Positions 34,094 to 46,320 are shown, counted from the first letter of the stretch. The stretch: DNA of 64,000 nt from Serripes groenlandicus (GCA_031761405.1 JASEVX010000001.1:111719643-111783642); one strand, 5' to 3'. A program made the numbers and translations. The notes: generated by a model from the sequence alone, not told the origin.

Positions 34094-34230
34094 TGCAACT
34101 TCAGACGTCAAACAACGAGACTGTATATACTGTAAATACAAAAACATACATTGTGCGGAAACTCGCCGATCCAATTACGGCTGTATAACGTTAAAGTTTA
34201 CGTCATATTTTGCTTGAAACGACATGTTAT

Positions 34231-34345
34231 TAATCCCTTTCCCTATAAAGACGATGTCTGAAAACATCGCTGGAAAAAAGGCATTGGTCAAATCGGACAA
34301 TTTCACCCTTTTCCAACACCGTTTTCTATACTTTGACACTATTAT
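34231..34345 (-). mobile_element. Family A fragment
   Basis: ttaatccctttccctataaagacg at left and gacaatttcacccttttccaacaccgttttc in the core. The other end is lost. Confidence 0.6.
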
Positions 34346-35260
34346 GCTTTCATATTTCTAGGTGTTTAGTTCCCGAATTTTCATACAAATTTAAATATAC
34401 CATATCATTTGAACTGTTAACAATGTAGAGTCCAACAATCGATGTTTAAACATTTTATAGAAATCCGATGGTACGCTAAAAAAGATTTACAGCGGTAAAT
34501 GTTTTATATGAGATTCGGGTAGTGAAACTAAAGATTAACCGTTTGAACGAATATTCAGGCTAATCTTGATCTACGATAATTGCAAAGTTATTACACTAAT
34601 GATTCGTAAAACAATAAACCTAAGGGTTTTGAATAGAGCTGTTCTAAAAGCACGATGAATAATTGATAGTGTTAGTTCCGGCTTGTCTTTGTTTGTATTT
34701 ATGAATTTGATTTAGTTTCTAGTGCTGGTCGGTTTGTTTCCTTGTAGTTAAGATCATCTAGTTCAAAGTTGAAGAAAATCATTCGTCAAATACGCAGAAG
34801 TCTTTGGGTAACGAACAATATTCGTTTTTCTTGTAATATTTTTATATTATCACAACTATTTTCTTACATATATGAAAATCTTTTGAAAAAAATAATAATC
34901 TATGAATGAAAAATTGAAAATATATTTTTCGATAAAGATGCTGAATATTGAAAAAAGAAAGTAATTTTAGTATTTGTAACTTACTTTCTAAAGCGATATT
35001 TACAAAAATGGCATATTTTAACCATTGTTTGTTTTTCAATACATTTTTGCATAGATGGATGTTTTAAAATAATAATGTGTTCACTCTGGCCTAAATATAT
35101 GTAGGGCAATGAACATGAGATAATTTATTTTAAACATCTTCAATATCATTTATGTTACAAGATTGACAGTATATTTCATGGTAAGGCACCTGCGATTTCG
35201 AGTATCTGCCTGTAGCGACTCTGAGATTATGTGCAGAAAGTCTTAAACGCGTCATATTTA
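34346..35260. other. Unannotated interval
   Basis: Strongly AT-rich, with no recognisable repeat or gene. Confidence 0.35.
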
Positions 35261-35623
35261 TTAGTCGCCGGGCAGAAGCCCGCGACTTATATTTTTAATA
35301 GCTTTTCGGAAAAGACATGGGAGGAGAAGTTATTATTAGAAAAAACAAATTCAAATGTCTTGAACATATTACAATGGCGTTTGTTTAAAAACACTAAGTA
35401 ATGACACATCTAAAATGAAATAAATATTCCGATGTTTTAAGAATTTGCAGTTTCTTTATTTTGATTCGCATTTATGTTTTTTTTGTTTTATTTACGAAGG
35501 CATTTCAGTCCTTATTAGACTTGCAGCAGACTTTTATGTGTCAATTTCGAGATAAAATCACGTCGAATTCTCCTTTTAATAGCAATTTTAACTTACTGAA
35601 TGTTATTTTCATGTTTAAAGAGA
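35261..35623 (-). mobile_element. Family G, Helitron-like element, copy 2
   Basis: 363 bp, collinear with 29763-30131. The same A|TCTCTTT start (minus strand) and hairpin-CTAA|T end are present, and flanking sequence diverges right at those points. That agreement fixes both boundaries. Confidence 0.62.
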
Positions 35624-35749
35624 TAAATCGATGATTTTAATATCTAAATATGGCTCGTAGCAAAAGTTCCTTTTAACCAATGTATATTCTTTTAACTTTG
35701 AGTTTTATTAATAATGCTGCGAAATTCCTGACTAAAACTGTCCGAAAAA

Positions 35750-35940
35750 AATATGAAATATGTGTGGTAAAATCGTTTCAAATGGAGATATTGCTCATGA
35801 TTAGCAATTTCTCTATTTGCTATTTCGTTTTCATTTCCAATCAAAAAGTGTACTAATTCCTTTATAGATATTTTCCATGTGTTTGCCTACATATTTTCAA
35901 AACTTTCTGTCGAAGAATCATTGTAAACGGAAAAGGGTAT
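35750..35940 (-). mobile_element. Family A relic
   Basis: Core hairpin gagatattgctcatgattagcaatttctc, then tttatagatattttccatgtg and a worn end gaaaagggtatt. The left end is not recognisable. Confidence 0.55.
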
Positions 35941-36390
35941 TACTACAAAGTCTAGCGACAATCACTAATGATCAATTATATAATAGTTAAAACACAATTT
36001 ACACTCATTTGTCATTTTCGACGTTCAAGTTCTCCAGCAATGCTTCTAGTGCAATGCAATTTACATGGACATTAGTTCAACTAGGAATTACCTTCCTCGT
36101 TGGCACTTAGGCTTGTTGGGTGATCCTTACGACTTATTCACCGATTTAAATTCAACCAGAACTCACTACATGTAAAACTTAAATACCGTTAAAAGAGCCA
36201 TTAAACAACAATATTAAAACAAATGGAAGCCTTGACTAACTGTATAGAATGCGGAATAAAACAAATATACCATTGTTTTAAAGATTAAGATTACTACCAG
36301 TGCCGTTCATCAAAAACGTTATTCTCAAACTAGTCGTTCCAACTGACTGCTTAGTTAAAACATATTGAATTCATTAAAGTTGTATAGTAT
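35941..36390. other. Unannotated interval
   Basis: No feature recognised. Confidence 0.3.
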
Positions 36391-36636
36391 CGAGGGCTTG
36401 GCGTGAAACGGTTGTAACTAAAATTGGTAATTTTTTACCAAAGTTAATCTCGTCGCCATAAAGTCTTTATAATCGTTAAATCATTTGTCTGGGTAAACTA
36501 TGGAAATTTAGGTGCCATTGCTCGTTCTGAGCAATGGCATCTAAATTCGCATTGTTTACAAAGGGGTCAAAATAGCCCCTAAACCAGGGTTTTCAAAATA
36601 GGATTTTAGTTACAACCGTTTCAAGCCAAGCCCTCG
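36391..36636 (+). mobile_element. Family E palindromic MITE, full length
   Basis: 246 bp with ends CGAGGGCTTGGCGTGAAACG and cgtttcaagccaagccctcg, flanked by GTAT on both sides. The central hairpin aggtgccattgctcg...gagcaatggcatct differs from 18213 by a paired change. Confidence 0.88.
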
Positions 36637-37058
36637 GTATATAATAGGAAAAGGCTTAGAACGAAAGGTTAAAGCTTATACAGTTCATTTTTTTCTGGAG
36701 TGCGTACTCATCGGTTGTTTATTGTATACATGCTTAATTATTGAACAATATGAATATATAAAGGAATTGCATGATTTAGTAAACATGTTGATATTAGATA
36801 TTTAATAAGATATGGTGATGTGGAGTCTTTGGACAACTGACTGCTTAACGTTTAGGTTTAATTAATTTGTGTGGCCCGATCATAACCCGAACATGTGAAT
36901 ACAGCTCGAAATATTTGGAAACAGCGTAGCAACAGTCCTGATTGCCCAAACGAGCAATTAGAACCGCTCCTGTGCTGTTTTCTGTATATGATGTTATCAT
37001 TGGCTTGCATTTCAGATTAAATATTATAGTATTAATGAATAACGATGCTGTAAATAAA
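36637..37058. other. Unannotated interval
   Basis: No feature recognised; an 80-codon minus-strand frame at 36845-37087 runs into the family C end. Confidence 0.3.
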
Positions 37059-37250
37059 CAGAGCTCTAGATAAGGGCCGTTTTTCATGTTCTAAAATCCT
37101 TATTTGACACTCAAACCCTATGGTGTGGGTACTCAAAAGAATTGTCTCAGTGAGACGATTCTTTTGAGTACCCACACCATAGGGTTTGTTGAATTATGAG
37201 AGAGATATTGTTGGGAAAAGACAAGTTTACTCCCTTTATTTAGTCCTCTG
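37059..37250. mobile_element. Family C palindromic MITE
   Basis: 192 bp, CAGAGCTCTAGATAAGGGCC to ATTTAGTCCTCTG. The central palindrome is near-perfect and carries a paired difference from 10180 (ggtgtggg/cccacacc instead of gttgtggg/cccacaac). Confidence 0.82.
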
Positions 37251-37309
37251 AATACATAAAGTGATTCAGTATGAATAGAATAATCACTGGAATACATCGA
37301 TCACTCGTT

Positions 37310-37390
37310 TCAAAGGCAGAACCCGCTCATCACGGGATTCTAACCCGGGACTTTTGCTACGAGAGGCCGACGCTCTGCCATTGCAACATC
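37310..37390 (-). repeat. tRNA-derived sequence (pseudo-tRNA or SINE head)
   Basis: The minus strand reads atggcagagcgtcggcctct, cgtagcaaaagtcccgggtt, agaatcccgtgatgagcggg. The A box (TGGCAGAGCGTCGG) and a B box with one change (GGGTTAGAATCCC) are clear. The acceptor strands do not pair, so a working tRNA gene is unlikely. Confidence 0.5.
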
Positions 37391-37756
37391 ATTGTCTTCC
37401 GGAACTATACAAGATTTTCTTTTTTATAGAAAGCAGACGTTCCATATAAGGCTATCTTTAAACAATAAGGTTCCGCGTAAAAGGTTTCAGTGATTAAAAA
37501 ATAAAATTTCATTAGGTCTCACCGAAAATAAGGTAGATAAAGCAATATTACAGCATCGCGTTAAAAGACATTCTACTGCCTTGAAAAGGATGTTTTCTAA
37601 ATATTTAATAGCAGCATGTATAGACACACGAGTGTAAAGGTAATCAAAGATAGGCGATTGATTTCTTAGTCTGGTGATCTGGGAGATTTGTGCAGTATGA
37701 CGTCGTATTCATTAACGTATCTTGTTTTGCATGTGCTGCGCTCTAGTGAAACCAAC
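37391..37756. other. Unannotated interval
   Basis: Nothing recognised. Confidence 0.3.
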
Positions 37757-37969
37757 TTAACTCTTTCAGCGCCAAAGGCAATATTGAGCTTTTTGCAAAC
37801 AATACAGATTCAGGTGAGTCAGCTCGTAACGAGCTGTCTCACCTGAAATCTGCATTGGTTGGCTGTGAGTTATAAAAATATTCCAAAAATCCTATAACAT
37901 GAAAATAGAGTCGTCCGAGTTTTAACATGGAAGAGTCTACTTTAAACAATTCGGCGCTGAAAGGGTTAA
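37757..37969 (-). mobile_element. Family D MITE, full length
   Basis: 213 bp, TTAACTCTTTCAGCGCCAAA to TCGGCGCTGAAAGGGTTAA with TTAA at both ends, inverted relative to 7471. The hairpin pairs caggtgagtcagctcg with gagctgtctcacctg. Confidence 0.88.
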
Positions 37970-38524
37970 AGGCGCGTGCGGCTAGATTATATCTAGAGTA
38001 ACCTACGCATCACAGACATTTTAAAAATATTTCTAGCAAACAGTGTTCTTTTATTTTCGACAGCATGGACACACAGACACATATTTACCTGTATACTAGT
38101 TTAATAAATAGGATAAATACATCATGATTTAGATATTGAATGGTTCATTGAAGTTAATTTAGATTCAACGAGTCCTTTGTATGGAACCATCTGTATGATA
38201 ATATACTTGCAAATAAATAAAAATCTGCCTAACTCAACTCTAGACCCGACATGTCAGTAACCACGAGTGGGCCCAATCCAGCGGTCATGATTTCGATAGG
38301 CGGTTCAACCAAAGATAATTGCGTTGATAGGAGAGTGTCAGCTTGTTGTCTATGAACATAATAATGTTGGTTGCTTGTTGGAGATTGTCATTGCGACAAG
38401 CATCTTCCATCAATGGTCTTTAAAGTGACAAGAAACAGTGTTTGTTATGAACATGTTTTGTGTTTGTTGCTTGTAGGAGATTGAGAGAAAGTGCTGACCG
38501 CATGACCCCTAAAATATCACGATG
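37970..38524. other. Unannotated interval
   Basis: gttgcttgttggagattg and ttgcttgtaggagattg occur ~100 bp apart near 38370 and 38465, a loose direct repeat. gcatcttccatcaatgg resembles a piece of SINE S2. No gene. Confidence 0.3.
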
Positions 38525-39900
38525 AGGTGATTGCATCCGTGCTTGAGGCCGAGGATTTCGTGTATTACGTTACATCTAGTGTGATTGCATCCGTTCTTGA
38601 GGCCGAGGATTTCGTATACTACGTTACAACTAATGTGATTGCATCCGTTCTTGAGGCCGAGGATTTCGTATACTACGTTACAACTAATGTGATTGCATCC
38701 GTTCTTGAGGCCGAGGATTTCGTATACTACGTTACAACTAATGTGATTGCATCCGTTCTTGAGGCCGAGGATTGCGTATATTACGTTACATCTAGTGTGA
38801 TTGCATCCGTTCTTGAGGCCGAGGATTTCGTATACTACGTTACATCTAGTGTGATTGCATCCGTTCTTGAGGCCGAGGATTTCGTATACTACGTTACATC
38901 TAGTGTGATTGCATCCGTTCTTGAGGCCGAGGATTTCGTATACTACGTTACAACTAATGTGATTGCATCCGTTCTTGAGGCCGAGGATTTCGTATACTAC
39001 GTTACAACTAATGTGATTGCATCCGTTCTTGAGGCCGAGGATTGCGTATATTACGTTACAACTAATGTGATTGCATCTGTTCTTGATGCCGAGGATTGCG
39101 TATACTACGTTACAACTAGTGTAATTGCATCCGTTCTTGAGGCCGAGGATTTCGTATACTACGTTACAACTAATGTGATTGCATCCGTTCTTAAGGCCGA
39201 GGATTTCGTATACTACGTTACAACTAGTGTGATTGCATCCGTTCTTGAGGCCGAGGATTTCGTATAATACGTTACAACTAGTGTGATTGCATCCGTTCTT
39301 GAGGCCGAGGATTTCGTATACTACGTTACAACTAGTGTGATTGCATCCGTTCTTGAGGCCGAGGATTTCGTATACTACGTTACAACTAGTGTGATTGCAT
39401 CCGTTCTTGGGGCCGAGGATTTCGTATACTACGTTACAACTAGTGTGATTGCATCCGTTCTCGAGGCCGAGGATTTCGTATACTACGTTACAACTAATGT
39501 GATTGCATACGTTCTTGAGGCCGAGTATTGCGTATACTACGTTACAACTAGTGTGATTGCATCCGTTCTTGAGGCCGAGGATTGCGTATACTACGTTACA
39601 ACTAGTGTGATTGCATGTGATTGCTTCCGTCCTTGAGGCCGAATATTGCGTATATTACGTTACAGCTTGAGTGATTGCATCCGTCATTGATGCCAAGGAT
39701 TGCGTATAGTACGTTACAACTAGTGTGATTGCATGTGATTGCTTCCGTCCTTAAGGCCGAATATTGCGTATAGTACGTTACAACTAGTGTGATTGCATCC
39801 GTCATTGAGACCAAGGATTGCGTATATTACGTTACAACTAGTGTGATTGCATCCGTCATTGAGGCCGAGGATTGCGTATATTACGTTACAACTAGTGAGA
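38525..39900 (+). repeat. 54 bp minisatellite, ~25 copies, open reading frame by period
   Basis: The unit reads gtgattgcatccgttcttga, ggccgaggatttcgtatact, acgttacaactaat. Regular 54 bp steps run to ~39606; then 64 bp units with a duplicated gtgattgcat alternate with 54 bp units. One frame encodes an 18-residue repeat (VIASVLEAEDFVYYVTTN) but has a TAA at 39265 and no ATG, introns or promoter. I treat it as non-coding satellite. Confidence 0.95.
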
Positions 39901-39949
39901 TTGCTTCATGATACAGCTAAGGGTAGTCAATAGTAAAGGTCAAGTACCC

Positions 39950-40152
39950 TTAACCCTTTCCTGCATGGAACACATCTGATGTACATGCCTTAGATATCTT
40001 AGCAAATTAAATGATATTCCTTATAAATGAAAGTTTAATTATTCAGAAGAGTTGACAACATAGTGGCAAAAGGCGAAATTGATCATAATGAACTCTTTCT
40101 CCATGTGCCAAAACGTTTTAAAATGTTAGTGTTTATATAGGGGAAATGATTT
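39950..40152 (+). mobile_element. Family A MITE, diverged
   Basis: TTAACCCTTTCCTGCATGGA at left; core gtggcaaaaggcgaaattgatcataatgaactctttctcc; right end gggaaatgattta is worn. It starts 50 bp after the minisatellite. Confidence 0.7.
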
Positions 40153-41960
40153 AAACGTGATTCAAAAAACCATGTTTAATCATTTAATTACAAAAGGAGT
40201 CAGTTTGAATCAATAATACATCAGATAGAAGATGAAAATAATATAATGTGATTCACCGTTAACGTTTCATTAAAATAATTAAAAATAACTTTTTACCGTG
40301 GCTGAATTGTCCAATGAAAAGATATATTGTGATTTATTCAACTTTTAGAATTCATTTTTGAAAAATCATCGAACTGGGAAATTACAACACTTTTAACGTT
40401 TGCTATTTTAAGCACATTTTCTTTATTTAATTCAAACTGTTCCTTTTGATGCCTCTGTATCAAAGATCTTTAGTAGATTGGTAATATAACTGCTATCATG
40501 CTTTTTGATCAGGACGCACCTGTCTTAATCAGCCAGTTTCATGATTTCCCTTGGGTGGCTGCTGGTTACAAGTTTGGCATGCCAAGTAATAGGTTCAAAC
40601 CTAATGTACCGATGTTTGGTAACCAATTAATGACATGTGTTTAGAAATCTATTTGACCTTTAAGGCTTAGATTGTTGAGTACATTTTATCCGGAAACTGA
40701 TATATGTGACTCAGCTTCATCCCTAAATATACTATTTACTTACTTACTTTCTTATTAACTTACTCACTTCCAAAGTGTTTCTACTCTGTGGCCGGACTGC
40801 GAGGCGCATCTTTATACTATCGTGGGAACCAGCATTATCATAACTTACACATAATACCCATACATGCGCCACTATTCCGGGAAAAAGAGCTTTCGGTTCT
40901 GCATCTCATCGTCCGTACTCGCCAGACCCATTTATTTGACTTTTGTTCTTACATTGTTGGTTGATAACTTGATATACTCCCTGCGGGGGAATTTGACATT
41001 GCATCTGCACTTGCTAGTAAACTATATCTGTGTCTGAAGGATGTTCCTAGAAAAAACTACTATGTCGCTTCCAAAAATAAAAATAATATAAACATTGTAA
41101 AACGTGTACGGTATCAACGTATATTTTTTAGCAAATTTCATTGACAAAATGTGATAAGATATAAAGCATAAGCGTAATATTTTTTTCAATTCTAAAACGA
41201 GGTATAATATGTTTTTGCACACAATGATACCGAGGTTCTGAATTTAAAGGAAACATTTTACATTTCTTCAAATTTCTAAACATCGTTACACATTACATGT
41301 GCCGTAGACTGAATGCTAGACAAAAACGATACATAGGCCCTGCGACTAGTGACCTTTCAGATTAGTCTGCGTAACTGGGCATTCTGATCATCGCTTTTCA
41401 GTCGGTCAAACATCCAAATAGCTTCTGTCAAACGGATATGGCCAAAAATCGACTTAACGAGTGTGCAATTTGATCCTGATCGTCACTAATTGTACAAACC
41501 CCAAAGGCTAGTTGTCGTATGGCCTGGTCCAATTATGGTGATAATGCTTTGTCATACACGAGGTGTTTTCTAAAGTATCGTGGACGCAATTCAATTAGAT
41601 TACGTTCCAGTAACGCAATTGTAATTCCATCAATTTTGAACTATGATAGTTTGAATTTTCCCCGGAGCATCAAGTCAGTACATTAATTTTTCATACTCCT
41701 GCCTTTCATTGGCTCAGTATGACAATAGCTGTTCATTAAGAACGCATTTTTTTCGCTTTGCCAAATACAAATAAACTAACTGAACAGAAACTCTGATCAT
41801 CGAAACTGACCAAAAATCCTCAAATGCCAAGTAAATTTGTCCGTGTTAAGTACTAATTTAAGGTCAAATCTAAATATAGAATTGTTCGCATATATGACAC
41901 ATATCGATAACGATACATATATATCTTGTTAATCGAGTGATAATAGTGTGCGATAGCTGA
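40153..41960. other. Unannotated interval, 1.8 kb
   Basis: A short (TTAC)n patch at 40737-40760. gcgactagtgacctttcaga at 41342 may be an old repeat related to 19488 and 32038. No exon or tRNA recognised. Confidence 0.3.
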
Positions 41961-42184
41961 ACTCTTTCCATCATACAACAATCTGCAGCAGACGAATTTA
42001 AAACATATAGGCTAATATATGTGAACTTTCTATTCATAACAGAACAGTTATTGAATAAAGTTGAAATAATTGTGGGAAAAGGAGAAATTGATCATTATGA
42101 ACAATTTCTCATTTTGTTACAATGTTTCCTAAGGTTGTCTGCTGCAGAGGCGTCATAAATCATCTGTTTGTGGGAAAGGGTAAA
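41961..42184 (+). mobile_element. Family A MITE
   Basis: gaactctttccatcatacaacaatc at left, gtgggaaagggtaaa at right. Hairpin gaaattgatcattatgaacaatttc. Both outer TTAA sites are mutated. Confidence 0.75.
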
Positions 42185-42999
42185 ACTAACAATAATACCA
42201 CACCAAATACACAGTAATAATTGATGTTTTAAAATTTCACATACAGGTTTCTTTGTAGCGACATTTGTCTGGAAAAGATAAGATTTCAAAAGACAGATTT
42301 TAAAAGAAGTCAATCACAATGCAGTGTTCGAGTAGAAACAGATACATCACAATGTAATTGTTTCTCTCAAATAAACGTTACCTTTTTTCATTCGACCCAT
42401 TACTCGCTATGCTGATTTTAATTTCTTTGGAATGGAAATAAATCTGAAGAGAACAAAGAAATTCATAAACAGTTAAATAATTCGTATTTCAAAACAGAGT
42501 GAACGCAACTTTGTGACGAGATATTAGTAAATGAATAACATATTCTCCACCTTTCATATTGTTTTGAAATATTGTCTGCAAAGATCGGGACTATGAAGGG
42601 ATTTTAAACTAGCCTTTGTTTGGATAGCTACAGGTTGAAAACTGAAGTAAAGAAAGCAAAGTCAATACGACATTCTGATAAGCGAACGCACACTGTGAAG
42701 ACGGTGTTTGACGTAACTGCAGCAGACTTATTGTAGAACAAACACACGCTCGCATACATACAGAGCTGGCGATTATAAGAGTATATATAATAAATCTTTA
42801 CCTGGTTCTTATATACGAATAAGGTCAACGTGGTGCTATAGGAAACCCCACCATAGGGTATGTGAAACTTATGTAACCCAGATAAACCTGCTCATTCACC
42901 CATTTATCAATGTGTCTGAAATGTTGGCCATGTTTATTGACAGATGGTGCCAAGAAACCTCTGACATACACTGTTCGTTTTGGATCAGAAAGCATATAT
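42185..42999. other. Unannotated interval
   Basis: Faint family A scraps (tttgacgtaactgcagcagac at 42707; ttgaaatattgtctgcaaag at 42565). No gene. Confidence 0.3.
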
Positions 43000-43148
43000 C
43001 GAGGGCTTGGCGTGAAACGGTTGTAACTAAAAACCTATTTTGAAAAACCTGGTTTAGGGGCAATTTCGACCCCTTTGTAAACAATGCAAATTTATGTGCC
43101 ATTGCTCAGAACGAGCAATGGCATATAAATTTCCATTGTTTACCAAGA
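43000..43148 (-). mobile_element. Family E MITE, truncated
   Basis: It starts cgagggcttggcgtgaaacg and passes through the hairpin gtgccattgctcagaacgagcaatggcat to tttccattgtttaccaagac. There E stops and family A sequence begins (ttggcaaatctcgataactg). Confidence 0.8.
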
Positions 43149-43318
43149 CTTGGCAAATCTCGATAACTGTAAGTATGATCATCAAGTAGAGTGGAACACA
43201 GTGTGACTAAAGGGAACATTTCTCATGGCGAGCAATTACTCCTTTTGTCCCAATGCTTTTTGAAGTCGTCTGCTGCAAATGCGTCAAAATACGTCGTCGA
43301 CATGTGCGAGTGTGTTAA
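43149..43318 (+). mobile_element. Family A MITE, left end replaced by family E
   Basis: Middle and right parts are present: hairpin gaacatttctcatggcgagcaatt, gaagtcgtctgctgcaaatg and tgcgagtgtgTTAA. The left TTAA end is absent at the junction with family E. Confidence 0.65.
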
Positions 43319-43567
43319 ACCACGTACACCAGTGCATGCTGTGACATATACTAGTACAATAATTGAAGGAAGTGCTTTCTCCCCTTTCAAGGCTGTATTT
43401 TAGAAATGAATTTGTCAGCTTTTTCTTTTGTTAGAGTTCATAACGATTTTTAGGAATATCAAGGTAACAATGTTGAATTGAGCAGCAAACAGTATAGTGG
43501 ATGATCAGACGGCTATGTATAGACGACACATCGTTAAAACAAAATCGGTTCCAATAGTAAAAGGGTA

Positions 43568-43688
43568 CAATGTTATATAGAATTGAAAGAAGTGTACAGA
43601 AAAAGGGAAATTCCTAGTTCCGATTTACCACACTGCTGTTGAGATCGTCTGCTGCAAAGGCATCATACGACCGTTGTACCGTTAAGCA
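43568..43688 (+). mobile_element. Family A relic
   Basis: atatagaattgaaagaagtg, gatttaccacactgctgttgagatcgtctgctgcaaaggc and accgttaag match the right half of the element. Confidence 0.5.
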
Positions 43689-44026
43689 TATTAAAAGGTG
43701 GACGGACCGGTTTTTTTGTGATAGTGTATAAATATGCAGAGAGATAGCACTTTACCAGTAAACGGAGAGTGCGTCACACACGATCAATTTGTAAAACATT
43801 TCATACGTGATCGATCTACTGCTAGGGTCGAATTGGAAACAAAATAAAATGGCGCAGTGAACTGTTTTGAGAAGGGTATTGGAAAAGAACCAAGGAATTT
43901 TCATGTCAGTCTTGTATACGAGAAGTATCGATCGGTCTTATGCAACAGGATAACGAGCCGAGAAGAAAAGGCCGACACGCCAAAATGGTCCTGATTGTCG
44001 TCGCAATGATAACCCGTAATATACAA
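43689..44026. other. Unannotated interval
   Basis: Nothing recognised. Confidence 0.3.
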
Positions 44027-44256
44027 TTAACCCTTTTCATAATACAACACAGCTGCCACATTCGACTTTAAAAACGTATTTGCAAACAATAATGGAAACT
44101 CTCTTATAATGAAGGTATAATTATTGAATATAGTTGAAGACATTGTAGCAAAAAGATAAATATATCATTATGTACAGTTTCTCTTTTTGCCACAGCGTTC
44201 TCAAGTCTCGCCTGTTGCAGGGACGTCATAACGTGTTTTCTTGTAGCAAAGTGTTA
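44027..44256 (+). mobile_element. Family A MITE, full length but diverged
   Basis: 230 bp with TTAA kept at both ends (TTAACCCTTTTCATAATACA; tagcaaagtgTTAA). The hairpin is weak (aaatatatcattatgtacagttt). Confidence 0.8.
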
Positions 44257-44446
44257 ATAAGTTAAAATTACAAATTCTCATGTACTAGAAACATCTAGAA
44301 ATCTTCTGTCACAAGCGTGTCGCATATCTAACAGTAAATTATACAATTAATGATTAATTGATTGTGTAATTTAATGACGTTTCTCCAGTTTTGAGTTATA
44401 TCACGGCGTTGAGTTCATTAAACCATGTGTTTCCTATTTCGAAATA

Positions 44447-44683
44447 TGAGCCGTCCCGCGAGAAAACCAACATTGTGTAAAGTATCGACCCGGATCAGCC
44501 TAAGCATGCCGTGCAGGCTTACCCGGATAGACACCTTTCGCCTCCTGTGAATTTTCTGTTTCAGGAATCATTAGTCTATACCTCTATCACCCTGAGACGG
44601 ATTGTGTCGAGCCGGATCAGTCTGCGCGGACAACGCAGGCTGATCTGGTCGATACATTACGCAGAGGCCATAATGTTGGCTCA
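44447..44683 (-). mobile_element. Family B MITE with shortened right end
   Basis: 237 bp, tgagccgtcccgcgagaaaa to ataatgttggctca. The right terminal repeat has lost ttttctcgcgggac. TA flanks both ends. Confidence 0.8.
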
Positions 44684-44689
44684 TATCGA

Positions 44690-44750
44690 CACCTGGATTG
44701 ATAGCAATCGCTGTTGGCGACTGAAAACGGCGTTAAACTCAAATTGATTC
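44690..44750 (+). mobile_element. SINE S2 3' scrap
   Basis: gactgaaaacggcgttaaac at 44719 matches the 3' end of S2 at 58106 (gttgaaaacggcgttaaacc). Confidence 0.5.
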
Positions 44751-45271
44751 CTTTTCAATTGACGACTGTTTGTCAAAATATAAGAACCGTATCAGACGAC
44801 AATGTGCCTTGTTGCATCATATTTCGGCATCATATACCTATATATGAGCCGCGTCTGGGGGCTACATTTCTAGTTTTTAGTCAAAAGAAACATCTAGGAA
44901 GAAAGTACCTATTACCGGACAGTGAATACTTTGGTGAGACTGTGTGTATGCTCAGACAAGCATGAGTCTAAACTGTACGCAGATCATTGCTCGACCCGGT
45001 TTATATAATCGTAACACAATCGAGTTACTTTTCATGATTTCTGTTTTAAGGCGAGTAATGGTTGATTACGGCAAAACTGCGCATGTGTACAGACTCCCAA
45101 AGTCTTCATTGATTACAAATGCCACAAATGCAAAACGTCAATTCATACTTTACGACTACGTCTGATCTACTATCTGCTGCCTCTCACGATTCTATTTTAC
45201 TCGATAACTTGGGATATGTCATTAACAAATTACTTATCCGTAACGAAATTGAAAATATCCTACAAAAGGAG
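44751..45271. other. Unannotated interval
   Basis: Three overlapping plus-strand frames (65-83 codons) without recognisable domains. Confidence 0.3.
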
Positions 45272-45501
45272 TTAACCCTTTCCCTCATACGACAATTCTG
45301 CAGCAGACGACTTTGAACATATTTTGTCAAATAATGGAAAATCTCCGTAATCGAATGGATAACCTATGACCAAAAGTGGAAAATATTGTGGCAAAAGGAG
45401 AAATTGCACGTTTTGTGCAATTTCTTCTTTTGTTACTATGTTTTCAAAAAGCCGTCTGCTGCAGAGGCGCCAGAAAGCGTCTATATGAGGGAAAGGGTTA
45501 A
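45272..45501 (+). mobile_element. Family A MITE, intact reference copy
   Basis: 230 bp. The 18 bp outer repeats are perfect (TTAACCCTTTCCCTCATA and its complement). Inner repeats ctgcagcagacg/cgtctgctgcag are offset by 11 bp. Hairpin gaaattgcacgttttgtgcaatttc. Copies of 229-231 bp at 47845, 48808, 56381 and 61104 share this layout, so it is close to the family consensus. Confidence 0.92.
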
Positions 45502-46320
45502 GCGTTAGACGTATAAGAATTTAAGAACAAAAACAAAAAAAATGATTAATATAACTCGTGATTGTTCTCCGCAAGTAGACGTTGATTTAGTATGCAATAA
45601 CACGTGTTCTTAATGTTTCAATTTGTTGGTAAATCGGGTTTACTAACCAAGAATCAACTATTTCTGTACGAAACTAGAACTACAGAAGGAAGAAAAAAAG
45701 AGAAAATCACAATCATAGCATTAGAGACGACGTAAATAAGCCCCTAGTCTTGTTCCAAATTGTTTTTTAATGACGGTACAATTATTTTGTATACACTTTC
45801 TACATGCAATCTATGAATAAATTCAATTTCAAGAGTTGTCCCGGACGTTTTTAAGAATTCTGATAATTCCCCAACACTCAATTATTGCAATGGGCGGTCC
45901 AGAATCGCACAGATAGTAATAAAACACCTACTTTTATGTAGACATATCAGAACCTCTGTTTGTATGCCAATTGGAATCTTAACACACCACAACGAATGAC
46001 TTTCATTACACAAAATACGCAACCATCATTGCAGAAACAGAATGTTCGGTAACTGCGCAAAGAACAATGCAATGTCGTGCAAACAAAACCATGAGAACAT
46101 TAGGTCCACTTTATCGGTTCTGTTCCTAATTAGAATTCTAATTGTACTATTTAGGAGCTTTACTATTCTCGTACACAAAATAAGGCAATGAACTCGAATT
46201 ATGTTTTTAATCACGATTTCGAAACAACTCCTCCCACACTTCTAATTGGTTTCAACAACTTGTACAACTTTTACTTCCACAGACTTTGCATCATTTGGGC
46301 AATGAGACTTCCCGGGTTTC
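45502..46320. other. Unannotated interval
   Basis: AT-rich, with no repeat family or exon recognised. Confidence 0.35.

Noticed and set aside
37310..37390. Possible minus-strand tRNA gene
   Set aside because: The B box has a changed T-loop (TTAGAAT) and no acceptor stem; kept only as tRNA-derived.
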